From an uncultured Thermomicrobia bacterium (GTDB lineage: Bacteria; Chloroflexota; Chloroflexia; Thermomicrobiales; JALYUS01), in contig CALBSO010000049.1 of NCBI GenBank assembly GCA_937968015.1, positions 1 through 46,837 on the forward strand: DNA of 46,837 nucleotides, in the 5' to 3' direction. The notes beneath the pieces were generated by a model. That model was not told the origin of the DNA and made no database searches. It saw nothing but the letters and a program-made list of their open reading frames with translations. This document shows, piece by piece, positions 15,247 through 24,097 of this stretch. A program made the position numbers and the translations under genes. Each line of letters starts with the position of its first letter. Position 1 is the first letter of the stretch.

Positions 15247-17043
15247 TTATTTCGGCTTCGCCTCGAAGAGGCGGTCAATTTCGTCCGAGCGCGGTTTCCA
15301 GTCGAGCCGGCTGCTGACCCCCCAGATCGAATGGACGCCGAACATGAAGAGTACGGCGGCATCGTCGTGCAAGAGTTTCTGTGCCGCGCTGTATGCCTCC
15401 TGCCGCTTCGCGGGATCGAGCGTGCCCCGCCCCTGCTCGAGTAACTTATCGAGTTCCGGCGTCGAGTAGTAGGCATAGGGCGAACTGCTGTGGTGCATAT
15501 CCCAGAGGATGCCGTCCGCGTCGAAGACGGAGAAGTACCCCCAGTCCCACTGGTAGAATTGCGCCTTGCTGTCGCTCACCGTCGTCGTGAAGGCGGTCGG
15601 ATCACCGATATTCTGGATCGTCGCCTTGATACCGACGGCTTGCAGGTCCTGGCTGATCGCCTGATTCACCTGCGAGTTGTTCGGCACCGTTGACGTGCCG
15701 GTGATGAATTTGACGTCGAGGCGCTTGCCATCCTTCGCCATCACGCCGTCCGAATCCGGCTTGTATCCGGCGTCCGTCAGCGTCTGCTTCGCCTTTGCCG
15801 GATCGTACGGGTACGGTGTGATGCTCTTGTCGTAGCCGAAGGCGAGCGGGTTGACATTGCCGGGGGTGAAGTCTCCCCCTTTTTCCAGCGTGTCTGCGTA
15901 TCCCTTGACATTACAGGCATAATTGACTGCCAACCGGACGTTCTTGTCCTGGAATGGGTTCGGCCCGGAGCGACCCTTGGCATCCATGCCACGGAACATC
16001 GTGCGCAGGATCGGCTGCACGAGCGCATGCCCGCGCCCGGATTTTTCCAGCGCGTCAATTTGATCGAGCGGGAAGGCGGGGACGATGTCCACGCGGCCCG
16101 CCAAGAGTTCGGCGATCTGCGTCGCGACATCGGGAATAATGCGGAAGACGGCATTCTTGAAGGCGGGTTTCGCCCCCCAATACGCGTCGTTGCGGGTCAT
16201 GGCGATCTGCTGCCCGCGCGCGTAGCCAACCAGTTTGTAGGGGCCGGTGCCGATCGCGTTGTCCTGGATGAACTTGTCGCCTTGCGTCTTCAGAACGTTC
16301 TCGGAGATAAACTGGAGGTTTTGCAGGCGTTCCGCGAAGACCGGGTATGGCGCTTTGGTGACCCATGTCAGGTGTGTGGGATCAGCGACATCAATGTGGT
16401 CAATCGCGACCCAGTTGCCGCGTTGCGGGCTTTTGGTGGCAGGGTTCAGCACACGCTCGATGTTGAACTTCACCGTGTTCGCCGTGAAGGGGTCGCCGTT
16501 GTGGAATTTGACATCGCTCCGCACGGTCATCTCCCACGTCGTGTCGTTGGTGTTCTTCCAGTCGGTCGCCAACCACGGGCCGACGCGGTTCGTGTCGTAG
16601 TTGCGGACGCCGAGATTGTCGAAGAGGTGATAAAAGACCTTGATGCCATCGCGCAGGACGTTGGCGTGCGGGTCGAGGCTTGTGAGGTCGCCCTGCAATG
16701 CCAGAACAATCGTGTCGGCGTTACTGGTCGTGCTCACGGCGCCACCGGCGGCCGGGCTGGCGGCGGGCACCGCGGCGGTGGTCGGTTTCGCGGCTGCCGA
16801 TCCCGCGGCGGTCGTGGGTGCGGCCCCGGCGGTTGTCGCTGCGGCGGCAGCGGGCGCGCTTGTCGCTCCCGCTGGCTTCGGCGTATCGGTCGCGCTGCTC
16901 CCGCCGCAGGCGGCGAGCAGTGCGGAACCGGCGAGCACGGTGCTCCCCGTCCCGAGCGCCCGCAGGAACGCACGCCGGTCAATGCGGCCCGTCCGGAATT
17001 TCCACAGTAATTCTTCGAGTTCGGCAGCCTCGAAAATCGCCAT
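15247..17043 (-). CDS. ABC transporter substrate-binding lipoprotein, family 5
   Basis: The 598-aa precursor has a long n-region, a twin-arginine-like motif (DRRAFLRA at 22-29) and a lipobox ending at Cys46 (ALLAAC). An Ala/Thr/Pro-rich linker of about 55 residues follows, then a full family-5 solute-binding domain (LALQGDLTSLDPHANVL, FHNGDPFTANTVKFNIERVL, KPDSDGVMAKDGKRLDVKF). It should be an extracytoplasmic peptide- or oligomer-binding lipoprotein. The ATG at 17043 is preferred over one at 17151 because GGGGGAG precedes it and the longer form would include the promoter. It is first gene of the transcript with DppB and DppC. Confidence 0.95.
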   Translation of the reverse strand: MAIFEAAELEELLWKFRTGRIDRRAFLRALGTGSTVLAGSALLAACGGSSATDTPKPAGATSAPAAAAATTAGAAPTTAAGSAAAKPTTAAVPAASPAAGGAVSTTSNADTIVLALQGDLTSLDPHANVLRDGIKVFYHLFDNLGVRNYDTNRVGPWLATDWKNTNDTTWEMTVRSDVKFHNGDPFTANTVKFNIERVLNPATKSPQRGNWVAIDHIDVADPTHLTWVTKAPYPVFAERLQNLQFISENVLKTQGDKFIQDNAIGTGPYKLVGYARGQQIAMTRNDAYWGAKPAFKNAVFRIIPDVATQIAELLAGRVDIVPAFPLDQIDALEKSGRGHALVQPILRTMFRGMDAKGRSGPNPFQDKNVRLAVNYACNVKGYADTLEKGGDFTPGNVNPLAFGYDKSITPYPYDPAKAKQTLTDAGYKPDSDGVMAKDGKRLDVKFITGTSTVPNNSQVNQAISQDLQAVGIKATIQNIGDPTAFTTTVSDSKAQFYQWDWGYFSVFDADGILWDMHHSSSPYAYYSTPELDKLLEQGRGTLDPAKRQEAYSAAQKLLHDDAAVLFMFGVHSIWGVSSRLDWKPRSDEIDRLFEAKPK

Positions 17044-17122
17044 CCTGCTCCCCCTTACATACATTCGCGATAACGCGCGAAACGAACGACCGGTCGCGGT
17101 GTTCTGGTTTGGGACTGAGGCC

Positions 17123-17151
17123 ACTATAGGCGTCGCCGATGCCGATGTCAA
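17123..17151 (-). promoter_or_regulatory. Sigma70-type promoter of the binding protein-DppBC operon
   Basis: On the minus strand, TTGACA (17151-17146), 17 bp, TATAGT (17128-17123). The start point would be near 17116, leaving a leader of about 70 nt. I see no copy of the 19-bp operator here. Confidence 0.8.
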
Positions 17152-17175
17152 ACGGACAGAAAAGGACGGAGGCTG

Positions 17176-19515
17176 TTATCCCGCCGGTTCCAGATGCTGC
17201 GTCTCCTCAGCGTCGGCAGTGACGGATTCCCACGCGTAGCGCATCGGCAGGAGGCGTTGCTCGCTCCACGCGACGCGCTGATCGGCGTAGTGCGGGCTGC
17301 CGGGGTGGCCATTGGCGCCGAGCGGCACGACCCAACCGCTCTTCTCCCAATCCGCGCAGTCGAAGCAGTAACGGTTGACCGACATCCCCGTAACGAGAAA
17401 GTCGCCCGTGCCGAAGCCGTTGTAACTCCCGGCCTGCGGCGTATCTCCGTCGCCGCCGACGCCGACGGAGGGCGGATTCAGCGCGGCGGCATGCGCGGGG
17501 AACGTGGCGGAGAGCGTGTGTTGCGGGTTCGTCCGATGGATGGTGCGCCATTGCCATTCCGCCATGTCGGCGCCGCACCGCGCGGTAAGCCATTCCGTCG
17601 CGCGTTGCAATGCGATCGTGAGGACGGATGCCCACGTCTCGCCTTTGGATAGGAGCGTCGTGTCATTCGCTTCCATGAGGACGAGTAGGGTGGTGCGGAG
17701 ACGAGCGGCGAGCGGGAGCGCTTGGGCGATCGGCGAGGCGGCCGGTGTTCGGGTGAGGGCGGCGAGCGGCCCACCCTCCATGACAAGCGCAATCGTCTGC
17801 TCCCGCCAGACGGCGTAGAGCGCGGCGCCGATACTCTCCGGCCCCATCACGCCGTCCCATCGTTGCAGATGCTCCTTTGCCATTGCCGAGCGGTCGTCGA
17901 GCGGCTTGACCTGATCGAGCATGGCGACGAAGGCGCGGCTTGGGATGGAGAGTTTCTCGGCGTGGATCGTTGTCATCATCTCCGGCGTCGCGCCGGTCAT
18001 GTCGGTGAGGCGGTCGGTGATTCGCTGGGCGCGGTAGGGCGGCGCGAAGTCGAGGCAGATTGGGTACGGGTAATCGTTGCCGACGATGCGGTTGTTCGCC
18101 GTGGCGAAGAAGCCCGCGTGCGGGTTCGTCATGCGCGGCAGGTTCGCGTGGGGGATACGCCCCTCCCATTCGTGCTCGCCCGTCCATCCCGGCACCGGCA
18201 GCCAGAAATTCGCGTCGCTGCGAATCGGGATTTCGCCGCGCGTCAGGTAGGCAATGTTACCGTGCCGGTCTGCCATCAGAAGGTTGTTGCAGGGGTCCAC
18301 CCAGTCACGCATCTTATTGTCGAGGTCTTCGACGCTCGTCGCGCGGAGCATCGGTAGGAACGTCCCGAACCCGGCGTTTGGCCCGGTCGTCGCGCTATAC
18401 TGCATTGCCAGTGCATACCCCTCCGCCGGATCACCGACGGCAATCGGGCCGTGCCGTGTAACCGTCACGTCTACATCAACGGGCGAGCCGCCGCGCACCT
18501 GCACGGTCTCACGGTATCGCTCGGCCTGCTGCCACTCACCTTTGTACTCATAGCGCGACGGATCACGAGGCGCAAATCGCTCGACGTAGAGGTCCTGATA
18601 ATCGGCGGAGGCGTGCGTGATGCCCCACGCGACATCGGCGTTATGCCCGAAGTGTGGGAAAGCGGGCACACCGCCGAAGGAGAAGCCGATCACATCGAAC
18701 TCCGGGCAGGCGAGATGGTTCTGGTAGTAGACATTCGGCGTGTCGAGCGCGCGGTGCGAGTCGCCGCAGAGAAGCGGCTTGCCGGAGGCCGTGCGCGTGC
18801 CGTGGATGGCCCAACTGTTGCTGCCTGTGCCCGTATCCCACGCGCCCGCCATCGCCTCAGCGGCGGCCCGCAGTTCGTCCGCGCCATCGGGGACGCTTGT
18901 GTAATCCATGCCAGGTGGAATGATCAGCGGACCGGGCACGGACGCGCCTGCCCGCAGTTTCAAGAGCAACTCCGGCCCACCGGCGCGCAGTTGGCGGACG
19001 CGCCAGAGTTTCTGCCCCCAGACGCCCATCAGGACATGTCGCACCTTGTAGACAGCGGCGGAGTGCCACGGCTGCCAGAGTTCGGGGGCCGTCTCGGTCA
19101 GGTGATACTCGATCGGCAGCACGGCGGTCGTCTGGATGAAGGCGTTGACGCCCGCCGCATAGGCGTCGAACATCGCCCTGGTTTCGGCGCCAAAGGCGGC
19201 GTAGTCAGTCTGCGCGCTCGCACCGAGACGCAGGCGGCGCATCAGGATGTCATGCTCCCGCCCCGTCGGCCCAGCGACTTCCGCCCACCGGCCGAGCGCG
19301 CGGCGGCGGTCGTACTCCATCTGCCAGAGCCGGTCCTGCGCGTGGACATACCCCTGTGCGAAGAACGCATCATGCACCGAGCCCGCGCGGATATGCGGGA
19401 TGCCGAGCGAATCCCGGACCACCTCGACCGATCCGTGCAGGCCGTCGAGTCGCACCGTGCTCGTCTGGTCCGGTATCGCTGCTTGGAGGTCCCGCTGCTC
19501 AATGCGCATCACCAC
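17176..19515 (-). CDS. Penicillin acylase-family Ntn hydrolase
   Basis: The 779-aa protein has the penicillin-amidase pattern: GIPHIRAGSVHDAFFAQGYVHAQDRLWQME near the N-terminus and the autocleavage site GTGSNSW. Ser232 would become the N-terminal nucleophile of the beta chain (alpha about 231 aa, beta about 548 aa). Later come SADYQDLYVERF, a conserved Asn region (DPCNNLLMADRHGN) and FATANNR. The family hydrolyses N-acyl bonds (beta-lactam side chains, acyl-homoserine lactones, lipopeptides). Unlike most relatives there is no visible signal peptide. The first GTG (19515) is 6 nt from GGGG; an ATG two codons later is an alternative. It lies between the two binding-protein genes. Confidence 0.93.
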   Translation of the reverse strand: MVMRIEQRDLQAAIPDQTSTVRLDGLHGSVEVVRDSLGIPHIRAGSVHDAFFAQGYVHAQDRLWQMEYDRRRALGRWAEVAGPTGREHDILMRRLRLGASAQTDYAAFGAETRAMFDAYAAGVNAFIQTTAVLPIEYHLTETAPELWQPWHSAAVYKVRHVLMGVWGQKLWRVRQLRAGGPELLLKLRAGASVPGPLIIPPGMDYTSVPDGADELRAAAEAMAGAWDTGTGSNSWAIHGTRTASGKPLLCGDSHRALDTPNVYYQNHLACPEFDVIGFSFGGVPAFPHFGHNADVAWGITHASADYQDLYVERFAPRDPSRYEYKGEWQQAERYRETVQVRGGSPVDVDVTVTRHGPIAVGDPAEGYALAMQYSATTGPNAGFGTFLPMLRATSVEDLDNKMRDWVDPCNNLLMADRHGNIAYLTRGEIPIRSDANFWLPVPGWTGEHEWEGRIPHANLPRMTNPHAGFFATANNRIVGNDYPYPICLDFAPPYRAQRITDRLTDMTGATPEMMTTIHAEKLSIPSRAFVAMLDQVKPLDDRSAMAKEHLQRWDGVMGPESIGAALYAVWREQTIALVMEGGPLAALTRTPAASPIAQALPLAARLRTTLLVLMEANDTTLLSKGETWASVLTIALQRATEWLTARCGADMAEWQWRTIHRTNPQHTLSATFPAHAAALNPPSVGVGGDGDTPQAGSYNGFGTGDFLVTGMSVNRYCFDCADWEKSGWVVPLGANGHPGSPHYADQRVAWSEQRLLPMRYAWESVTADAEETQHLEPAG

Positions 19516-19658
19516 GACGTTCCCCTTCCCATACTCCCTGTCCGATGCTGCGTTGCGGGCACGATAGCACAGCGCGCCGGGCGGCGGTAGTTCCGGCGTA
19601 CCGCGCGAAGATCACATTCAGCAGTCGCTTGTGGCCCGATTCCAAGCGCCCCGCCGAC

Positions 19659-21326
19659 CTATTTGATCATCTTTACGTCCTCGAAGCGATAATATGAGAG
19701 GCCGTCAATGAAGAAGCCGTCCACGTATTTCTGCCACGCCGCAGTCGCGGCAGGGTAGACGAGAAAGATCATTGGCGCGGCGTCGAGATACCGTTTCTGG
19801 ATATTGACGTAGAGCGCCTCACGCTTCTTCGAGTCCTGCTCCAGGTTCGCTCTCGTAATCATTGTATTCAGGTCTGCATCATTATAGCGCGTCCAGAAGG
19901 CAAAAGGGCTTGCGCCGCCCCGCATCTCATAGTTGGCGATCTCGGTCGGGTCGTTCATGTCGTTCGTCCAGCAGAGCGGAAAGACCATGCCCTTGCCATC
20001 CCGGTAACTCTGCCGGAAAACGTTGGCCTCCATGGACTGAATAGTGACCGCGATGCCGATCTTTGCCCACTGATCTTTAGCGATCATCGCGATCTGCCGT
20101 GCTGTCGTATTCCCCGATGGGATGGGATAGTCGAGTGAGAAGCCATTCGGCGATGATGACGCAGCCATCAGTTGCTTCGCTTTATCGAGGTTGAAGGGAT
20201 AGCCGGGGAGTGTCTTGCTCCAATACGCGCCGGGCGGGATCGGCGAGTTCATGGATGTCGCGTTGCCGAAGTAGACGGTCTTGATCAGGATGTCCTTATC
20301 CAGCGCGTAGTTCATCGCCTGGCGAATGTTCACATCGTCAAGCGGCTTCTTCTCGACATCTATCCCGATCACCGCGCACTGCTGGATCGGAAATGCCCGC
20401 GCTTTGACGTTCGGCTGCGCGTTCAGGCTCTGTAGTTGGCTGAAGGGCACGAAATCAATGATGTCTGTCTCGCCGCTCTGGAGTTTGAGGACGCGCATCG
20501 TGTCGTCCGCGACGTACTCGATCGTGATCTGATCGAGGTTCGGTGTCCCCTTCGTGTAGTAGGGGTTGCGCCTCAGGACGAGCGGCTCACCCTTCTTCCA
20601 GCCATTCAGCATATACGCGCCAGTGCCCCTACTCCTGGTGGCGTCGAAGGTCTCGGCGTCGCTCGCTCTCGCCATGTCCGCTGGCAGGATGGCGGTACAG
20701 AACATCGCCAGTTTCAAGAGGATCGGCGCGTGTGGCTGATAGAGGATCACCTTGATCGTTCTGTCATCCGTCGTCTGAATCTCCTTGATCGCCCGGTAGT
20801 TGTCCCTCCAAATGCTTTTCGCGCCGCTGACGCACTGGTCGAGTGAGGTTTTGACGTCCTCCCCCGTCACTGGGGTGCCATCCGAGAATTTCAGGCCGCT
20901 GTGGAGGGTGAAGGTCCAGATTAGGCTATCTGGGCTTGGTTCCCACTTCGTTGCGAGGCCAGGCTCGACGCTGAGGCCGTCTTGCGTCGTGCGGAGCAGT
21001 GTGTCGTACATATTGACGGAAATGAAGAGAGCCGCATTATCATCAATCTGCCACGGGATAAGTGGTGAAAGAGGTTCGGCATTGCGGGCCATTCTCAATT
21101 CCTTACCCCTGCTCCCGGTGATTCGTGTGGTCGTTGCATCACTCGCCGCCGGAGTGGCGTCAGCGCCGGACGGCGCGTTCGTCGTGCCGGCTGCGCCGCG
21201 AGTCCCGCCGCAGGCGTCAAGGATGGTCGCGGCGGCGGCAGTCGCCGCGCCTGCGAGAAATCGGCGCCGGCTCAGCGCGTGCCGTTCGGCATTTGGGTGT
21301 GCGGCACCCTTCATCTCGTCATTCAT
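19659..21326 (-). CDS. ABC transporter substrate-binding lipoprotein, family 5
   Basis: The 555-aa precursor has a clear twin-arginine motif (SRRRFLAG at 19-26), a short hydrophobic stretch and a lipobox with Cys39 (ILDAC). A Ser/Thr/Ala linker and a complete family-5 binding domain follow (HSGLKFSDGTPVTGEDVKTSLDQ, DVNIRQAMNYALDKDILIKTVYFGNA). It differs clearly from the binding protein at 15247. It has no permease beside it; the nearest gene downstream is the penicillin acylase (143 bp). It may share the DppBC channel or serve another one. AGGAGAGGC precedes the ATG. Confidence 0.95.
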   Translation of the reverse strand: MNDEMKGAAHPNAERHALSRRRFLAGAATAAAATILDACGGTRGAAGTTNAPSGADATPAASDATTTRITGSRGKELRMARNAEPLSPLIPWQIDDNAALFISVNMYDTLLRTTQDGLSVEPGLATKWEPSPDSLIWTFTLHSGLKFSDGTPVTGEDVKTSLDQCVSGAKSIWRDNYRAIKEIQTTDDRTIKVILYQPHAPILLKLAMFCTAILPADMARASDAETFDATRSRGTGAYMLNGWKKGEPLVLRRNPYYTKGTPNLDQITIEYVADDTMRVLKLQSGETDIIDFVPFSQLQSLNAQPNVKARAFPIQQCAVIGIDVEKKPLDDVNIRQAMNYALDKDILIKTVYFGNATSMNSPIPPGAYWSKTLPGYPFNLDKAKQLMAASSSPNGFSLDYPIPSGNTTARQIAMIAKDQWAKIGIAVTIQSMEANVFRQSYRDGKGMVFPLCWTNDMNDPTEIANYEMRGGASPFAFWTRYNDADLNTMITRANLEQDSKKREALYVNIQKRYLDAAPMIFLVYPAATAAWQKYVDGFFIDGLSYYRFEDVKMIK

Positions 21327-21676
21327 GCCTCTCCTGCTCCTTCACGGTGTGAGCAGTATCGTCTCGCTTCGCGAACGTCGGGATCGCGTCTGACAAGAGG
21401 AGCGTCGTGCGCCTTGCCCCGCCCGTTCTCGCAGCCGTGCATACCCATAAAGATTGTGCCAAATAATGTAACGGAACGCCTGGGTCATTGAGGGAAGTGT
21501 ATCATCACTGTAGACACAACTGGCGATTGCTCAGAGGGCGGCTTGCCCGTGTCCCGTCCCGAAAGGCTAAGGCTGCGGCGTGTGGCGCAAGTGACGAATA
21601 TCCGCATCGCCCAGTGCCCACGCCACGCCGCGACTCCAATGCCGAGATTGGAATCGTTCATCTCCCCGCGCGATCG
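21327..21676. other. Gap of 350 bp without a supported gene
   Basis: This separates the third creatininase from the binding-protein gene on the same strand. Translations in all frames are broken or look like chance. A convincing promoter is not visible; AT-rich sequence around 21440-21510 is the likeliest place for one. I see no terminator hairpin with a T-run. Confidence 0.4.
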
Positions 21677-22474
21677 TCAGACGGTTGGCAGCCCCGATGT
21701 CTGGGCGATGAAGGCTTCGAGCAGTGAGACGAGATTTCCGGCGGCGCGGGTAAGGATTTCGTTGCCGACTTCCGGCGTTGCGTGACGCGTGTCGCCCGTC
21801 GCGCCATTCGCGGTGATCTCGTCGTAGTACGCGCCGTGTGTGCCGCCGTACGCGCGCAGGCGGGCCGAGAATGCCGCCGCGTCCGCGTGCGGTTCGGGCG
21901 CGCAGAAGGCGGCGGGCTTGGCGTAATCGGGCGCTTCGGCGTAGACAACCGCCGCCTCATCGCCACCACCGTGACCCATCGAGCCTTCCGGCATCAGGAC
22001 GCGCGCCTGCTCGCCGATAAAAGCGTACCCGAAGATGCCGATCACGCGCGTTCCGCTGACGGTCTGCCGCAGTGTCTCGACGGCGGTCGCGATTGCCGCG
22101 CTGTTGCCGCCGTGGCCGTTGACGATCGCGACGCGTGGGAAGCCGTGATGCGCGAGCGACGAGCAGATTTCCACGAGCAGCGTTGAGAGCGTTTCCGGCG
22201 TCAAGGTGATCGTGCCGGGGAAGTGCATGTGGTGCCACGAGACGCCGAATGGGACAGCGGGCGCGACGGCTGCCCGGTCGCCGAGGAGCGCTGCCGCGCG
22301 CCGGCACAGGCCGTCTGCCGAGATCGTGTCCGTCGCCATCGCGATGCCAGGCCCGTGCTGCTCGTGTGCGCCGACGGGCAGCAGGACGATTTCATTCGTC
22401 ATCAGCAATGCGCGCGTCTCCGGCCAGGAGCGTTGCGCGAGCAGGATTGGTGCAGCCATTCCTTCACTCTCCAT
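21677..22474 (-). CDS. Creatininase-family hydrolase
   Basis: The 265-aa product has VGAHEQHGPGIAMATDT (metal ligands), IVNGHGGNSAA in the middle and a Glu in GGGDEAAVVYA, so all main creatininase features are kept. It is the third family member in this window and the shortest after the copy at 745. The His after EQHG is replaced (EQHGPGIAM instead of EQHGxHLP), which may change the substrate pocket. TGAGG lies 7 nt before the ATG at 22474; a second ATG five codons later is too close to its AAGGA. It is divergent from the dihydropyrimidinase-like gene. Confidence 0.9.
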   Translation of the reverse strand: MESEGMAAPILLAQRSWPETRALLMTNEIVLLPVGAHEQHGPGIAMATDTISADGLCRRAAALLGDRAAVAPAVPFGVSWHHMHFPGTITLTPETLSTLLVEICSSLAHHGFPRVAIVNGHGGNSAAIATAVETLRQTVSGTRVIGIFGYAFIGEQARVLMPEGSMGHGGGDEAAVVYAEAPDYAKPAAFCAPEPHADAAAFSARLRAYGGTHGAYYDEITANGATGDTRHATPEVGNEILTRAAGNLVSLLEAFIAQTSGLPTV

Positions 22475-22623
22475 TCATCGTCCTCAGTTGCTGCCGCCGC
22501 ATAAGTGCGTCGTCGCGGGTCGCGAGCACACTACCGCACAAGGGTAATGATCGCGTTCCTCATTGTCTACCGCCGTCGTGTGTCGCGCTATACTGCCGAG
22601 GTTCGCAAAGGAGGAAACGAAAC

Positions 22624-24009
22624 ATGGCAGAACTCGATCTCATCATCCGCGGCGGGCGGATCGTCAATGCAGGCGGAGTTGGGGTGGCCGATGTTGGCAT
22701 CGCGGGGGGCGTGATCGCGCAAATCGGCGGCGAGATGCGCGCCGCGCGCGAAATTAACGCGACGGGCCAGTTGGTCCTGCCGGGCGGCATTGACGCGCAC
22801 GTCCATCTCTCATCACCGCCTGAGCGCCAGAAGCAAGCGCATCGCTGGGTGGACGATTTCGCCAGCGGTTCCCGCGCCGCGCTCGCCGGTGGCATCACGA
22901 CGCTCGGCAATATGACCTTCCTCATCCCTGGCGAGACCCCACTCAGCGGGCTGGCGCGCGAGGCCGCCATCGCACGCGAGCAGACGATTGCCGACCTCTT
23001 TTTGCATCCCGTTCTCGGTGAGACAACCGCGGCAGTGCTGGACGAAATCCCCCACCTGCTTGAGTCGGGGTGCAACACGATCAAATTCTTCATGTCCACG
23101 CCGACGTTCGATAGTCAAATACGCGGCTACGTCGAGGCGACCCGACGCGCGGGGGCGTGCGATCTGCTCACGCTCATCCACTGCGAAGACGACGCGCTGA
23201 TGGCGGACGCGGCGGCGCAACTGACCGCTGCCGGGCGAACCTCGCTCCGCTACTATGCCGAGAGCCGCCCGGTGATCTCGGAAGTCGTCGCGACGCAGCG
23301 CGCCGTCGCGATTGCCGAGGCAACGGGCGCCCCCGTCTACATCGTCCATCTCTCGTCTGAGCGCGCGCTGGCGGTCTGCGCGGATGCTCAGGTGCGCGGT
23401 GTGCCCGTCTATGTCGAGACGCGACCGTTCTACCTGCATCTGACGCGCGAGCGGCTCGAAGAAGCGGATGGCGCGAAGTATGTCGGGCAGCCGCCACTGC
23501 GCGAGCAGCGCGATGTGGACGCCCTCTGGGCGGGTATGCAGGCGGGTGTCGTCAACACTGTCTGCACCGATCACGCGCCGTGGTCGCTCGCAGCGAAACT
23601 CGATCCCGCTCTCTCGATCACGCGCCTGCGTCCGGGCGCGGAGAATCTGCAAACGATGCTGCCGATGCTCTACTCGGAGGGTGTCCGCACTGGCCGCATC
23701 TCGCTACGCCGCTTCGTTGAAGTGACCGCGACGAACGCGGCGCGCCTCTTCGGGCTGTACCCGCGCAAGGGCGTGATCGCGGTCGGCAGCGACGCCGACA
23801 TCGTCGTCTTCGATCCGGAGCAGACCCGTACCGTGACGCGCGACATGCTGCAATCGAATGCCGATTACTCTGTCTATGAGGGGTGGTCGGTCACGGGATG
23901 GCCGGTCGTCACACTGCGGCGCGGCGAAATCGTCTTCGCGGATGAAAAGGTGATCGGCGCACCGGGGAGCGGCGCACTCGTCCGCCGTGACGCGACCGCG
24001 CTGTTGTAG
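22624..24009 (+). CDS. Dihydropyrimidinase/dihydroorotase-like amidohydrolase
   Basis: The 461-aa protein is a cyclic-amide hydrolase of the amidohydrolase superfamily. It has LVLPGGIDAHVHL (first two metal His), TIKFFMST with the Lys expected to be carbamylated, LIHCED and YIVHLSS (further His ligands), and VCTDHAPW (catalytic Asp). GSDADIVVFDP marks the return to the composite beta domain. Likely reactions are ring opening of hydantoins, dihydropyrimidines or related ureides such as allantoin. The ATG at 22624 follows AAGGAGG by 9 nt; a much earlier in-frame ATG (22249) would overlap the creatininase gene. A TATACT box at 22589 may be the -10, but I cannot pair it with a good -35. Confidence 0.93.
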   Translation: MAELDLIIRGGRIVNAGGVGVADVGIAGGVIAQIGGEMRAAREINATGQLVLPGGIDAHVHLSSPPERQKQAHRWVDDFASGSRAALAGGITTLGNMTFLIPGETPLSGLAREAAIAREQTIADLFLHPVLGETTAAVLDEIPHLLESGCNTIKFFMSTPTFDSQIRGYVEATRRAGACDLLTLIHCEDDALMADAAAQLTAAGRTSLRYYAESRPVISEVVATQRAVAIAEATGAPVYIVHLSSERALAVCADAQVRGVPVYVETRPFYLHLTRERLEEADGAKYVGQPPLREQRDVDALWAGMQAGVVNTVCTDHAPWSLAAKLDPALSITRLRPGAENLQTMLPMLYSEGVRTGRISLRRFVEVTATNAARLFGLYPRKGVIAVGSDADIVVFDPEQTRTVTRDMLQSNADYSVYEGWSVTGWPVVTLRRGEIVFADEKVIGAPGSGALVRRDATALL

Positions 24010-24023
24010 CGGTATTTGTATCG

Positions 24024-24052
24024 GTAGCGCAGGCTGGGAAAGCCTGCGCTAC
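24024..24052. repeat. Family-B hairpin (GTAGCGCAGGCT)
   Basis: Perfect 12-bp arms GTAGCGCAGGCT / AGCCTGCGCTAC around GGGAA, located 14 bp after the dihydropyrimidinase-like stop. There is no T-run behind it, so it is not a classical terminator. Confidence 0.8.
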
Positions 24053-24097
24053 TAACATCCACCTCAAGCCCGTCATCAGGATTTCAAGGAGAGAGTA

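Noticed and set aside
16640..17239. 199-codon plus-strand frame opposite the binding-protein signal and linker
   Set aside because: Its Ala/Val-rich stretches mirror the low-complexity Ala/Thr/Pro linker of the lipoprotein gene on the other strand.
21447..21461. Sigma54-like TGGCAC on the minus strand upstream of the binding protein at 19659
   Set aside because: The -12 element lacks the GC pair (TTAT instead of TTGC), and sigma54 is not expected in the suggested phylum.
22563..22594. TTGTCT...TATACT before the dihydropyrimidinase-like gene
   Set aside because: The spacer is 20 bp, too long for a standard promoter, so only the -10 is plausible.
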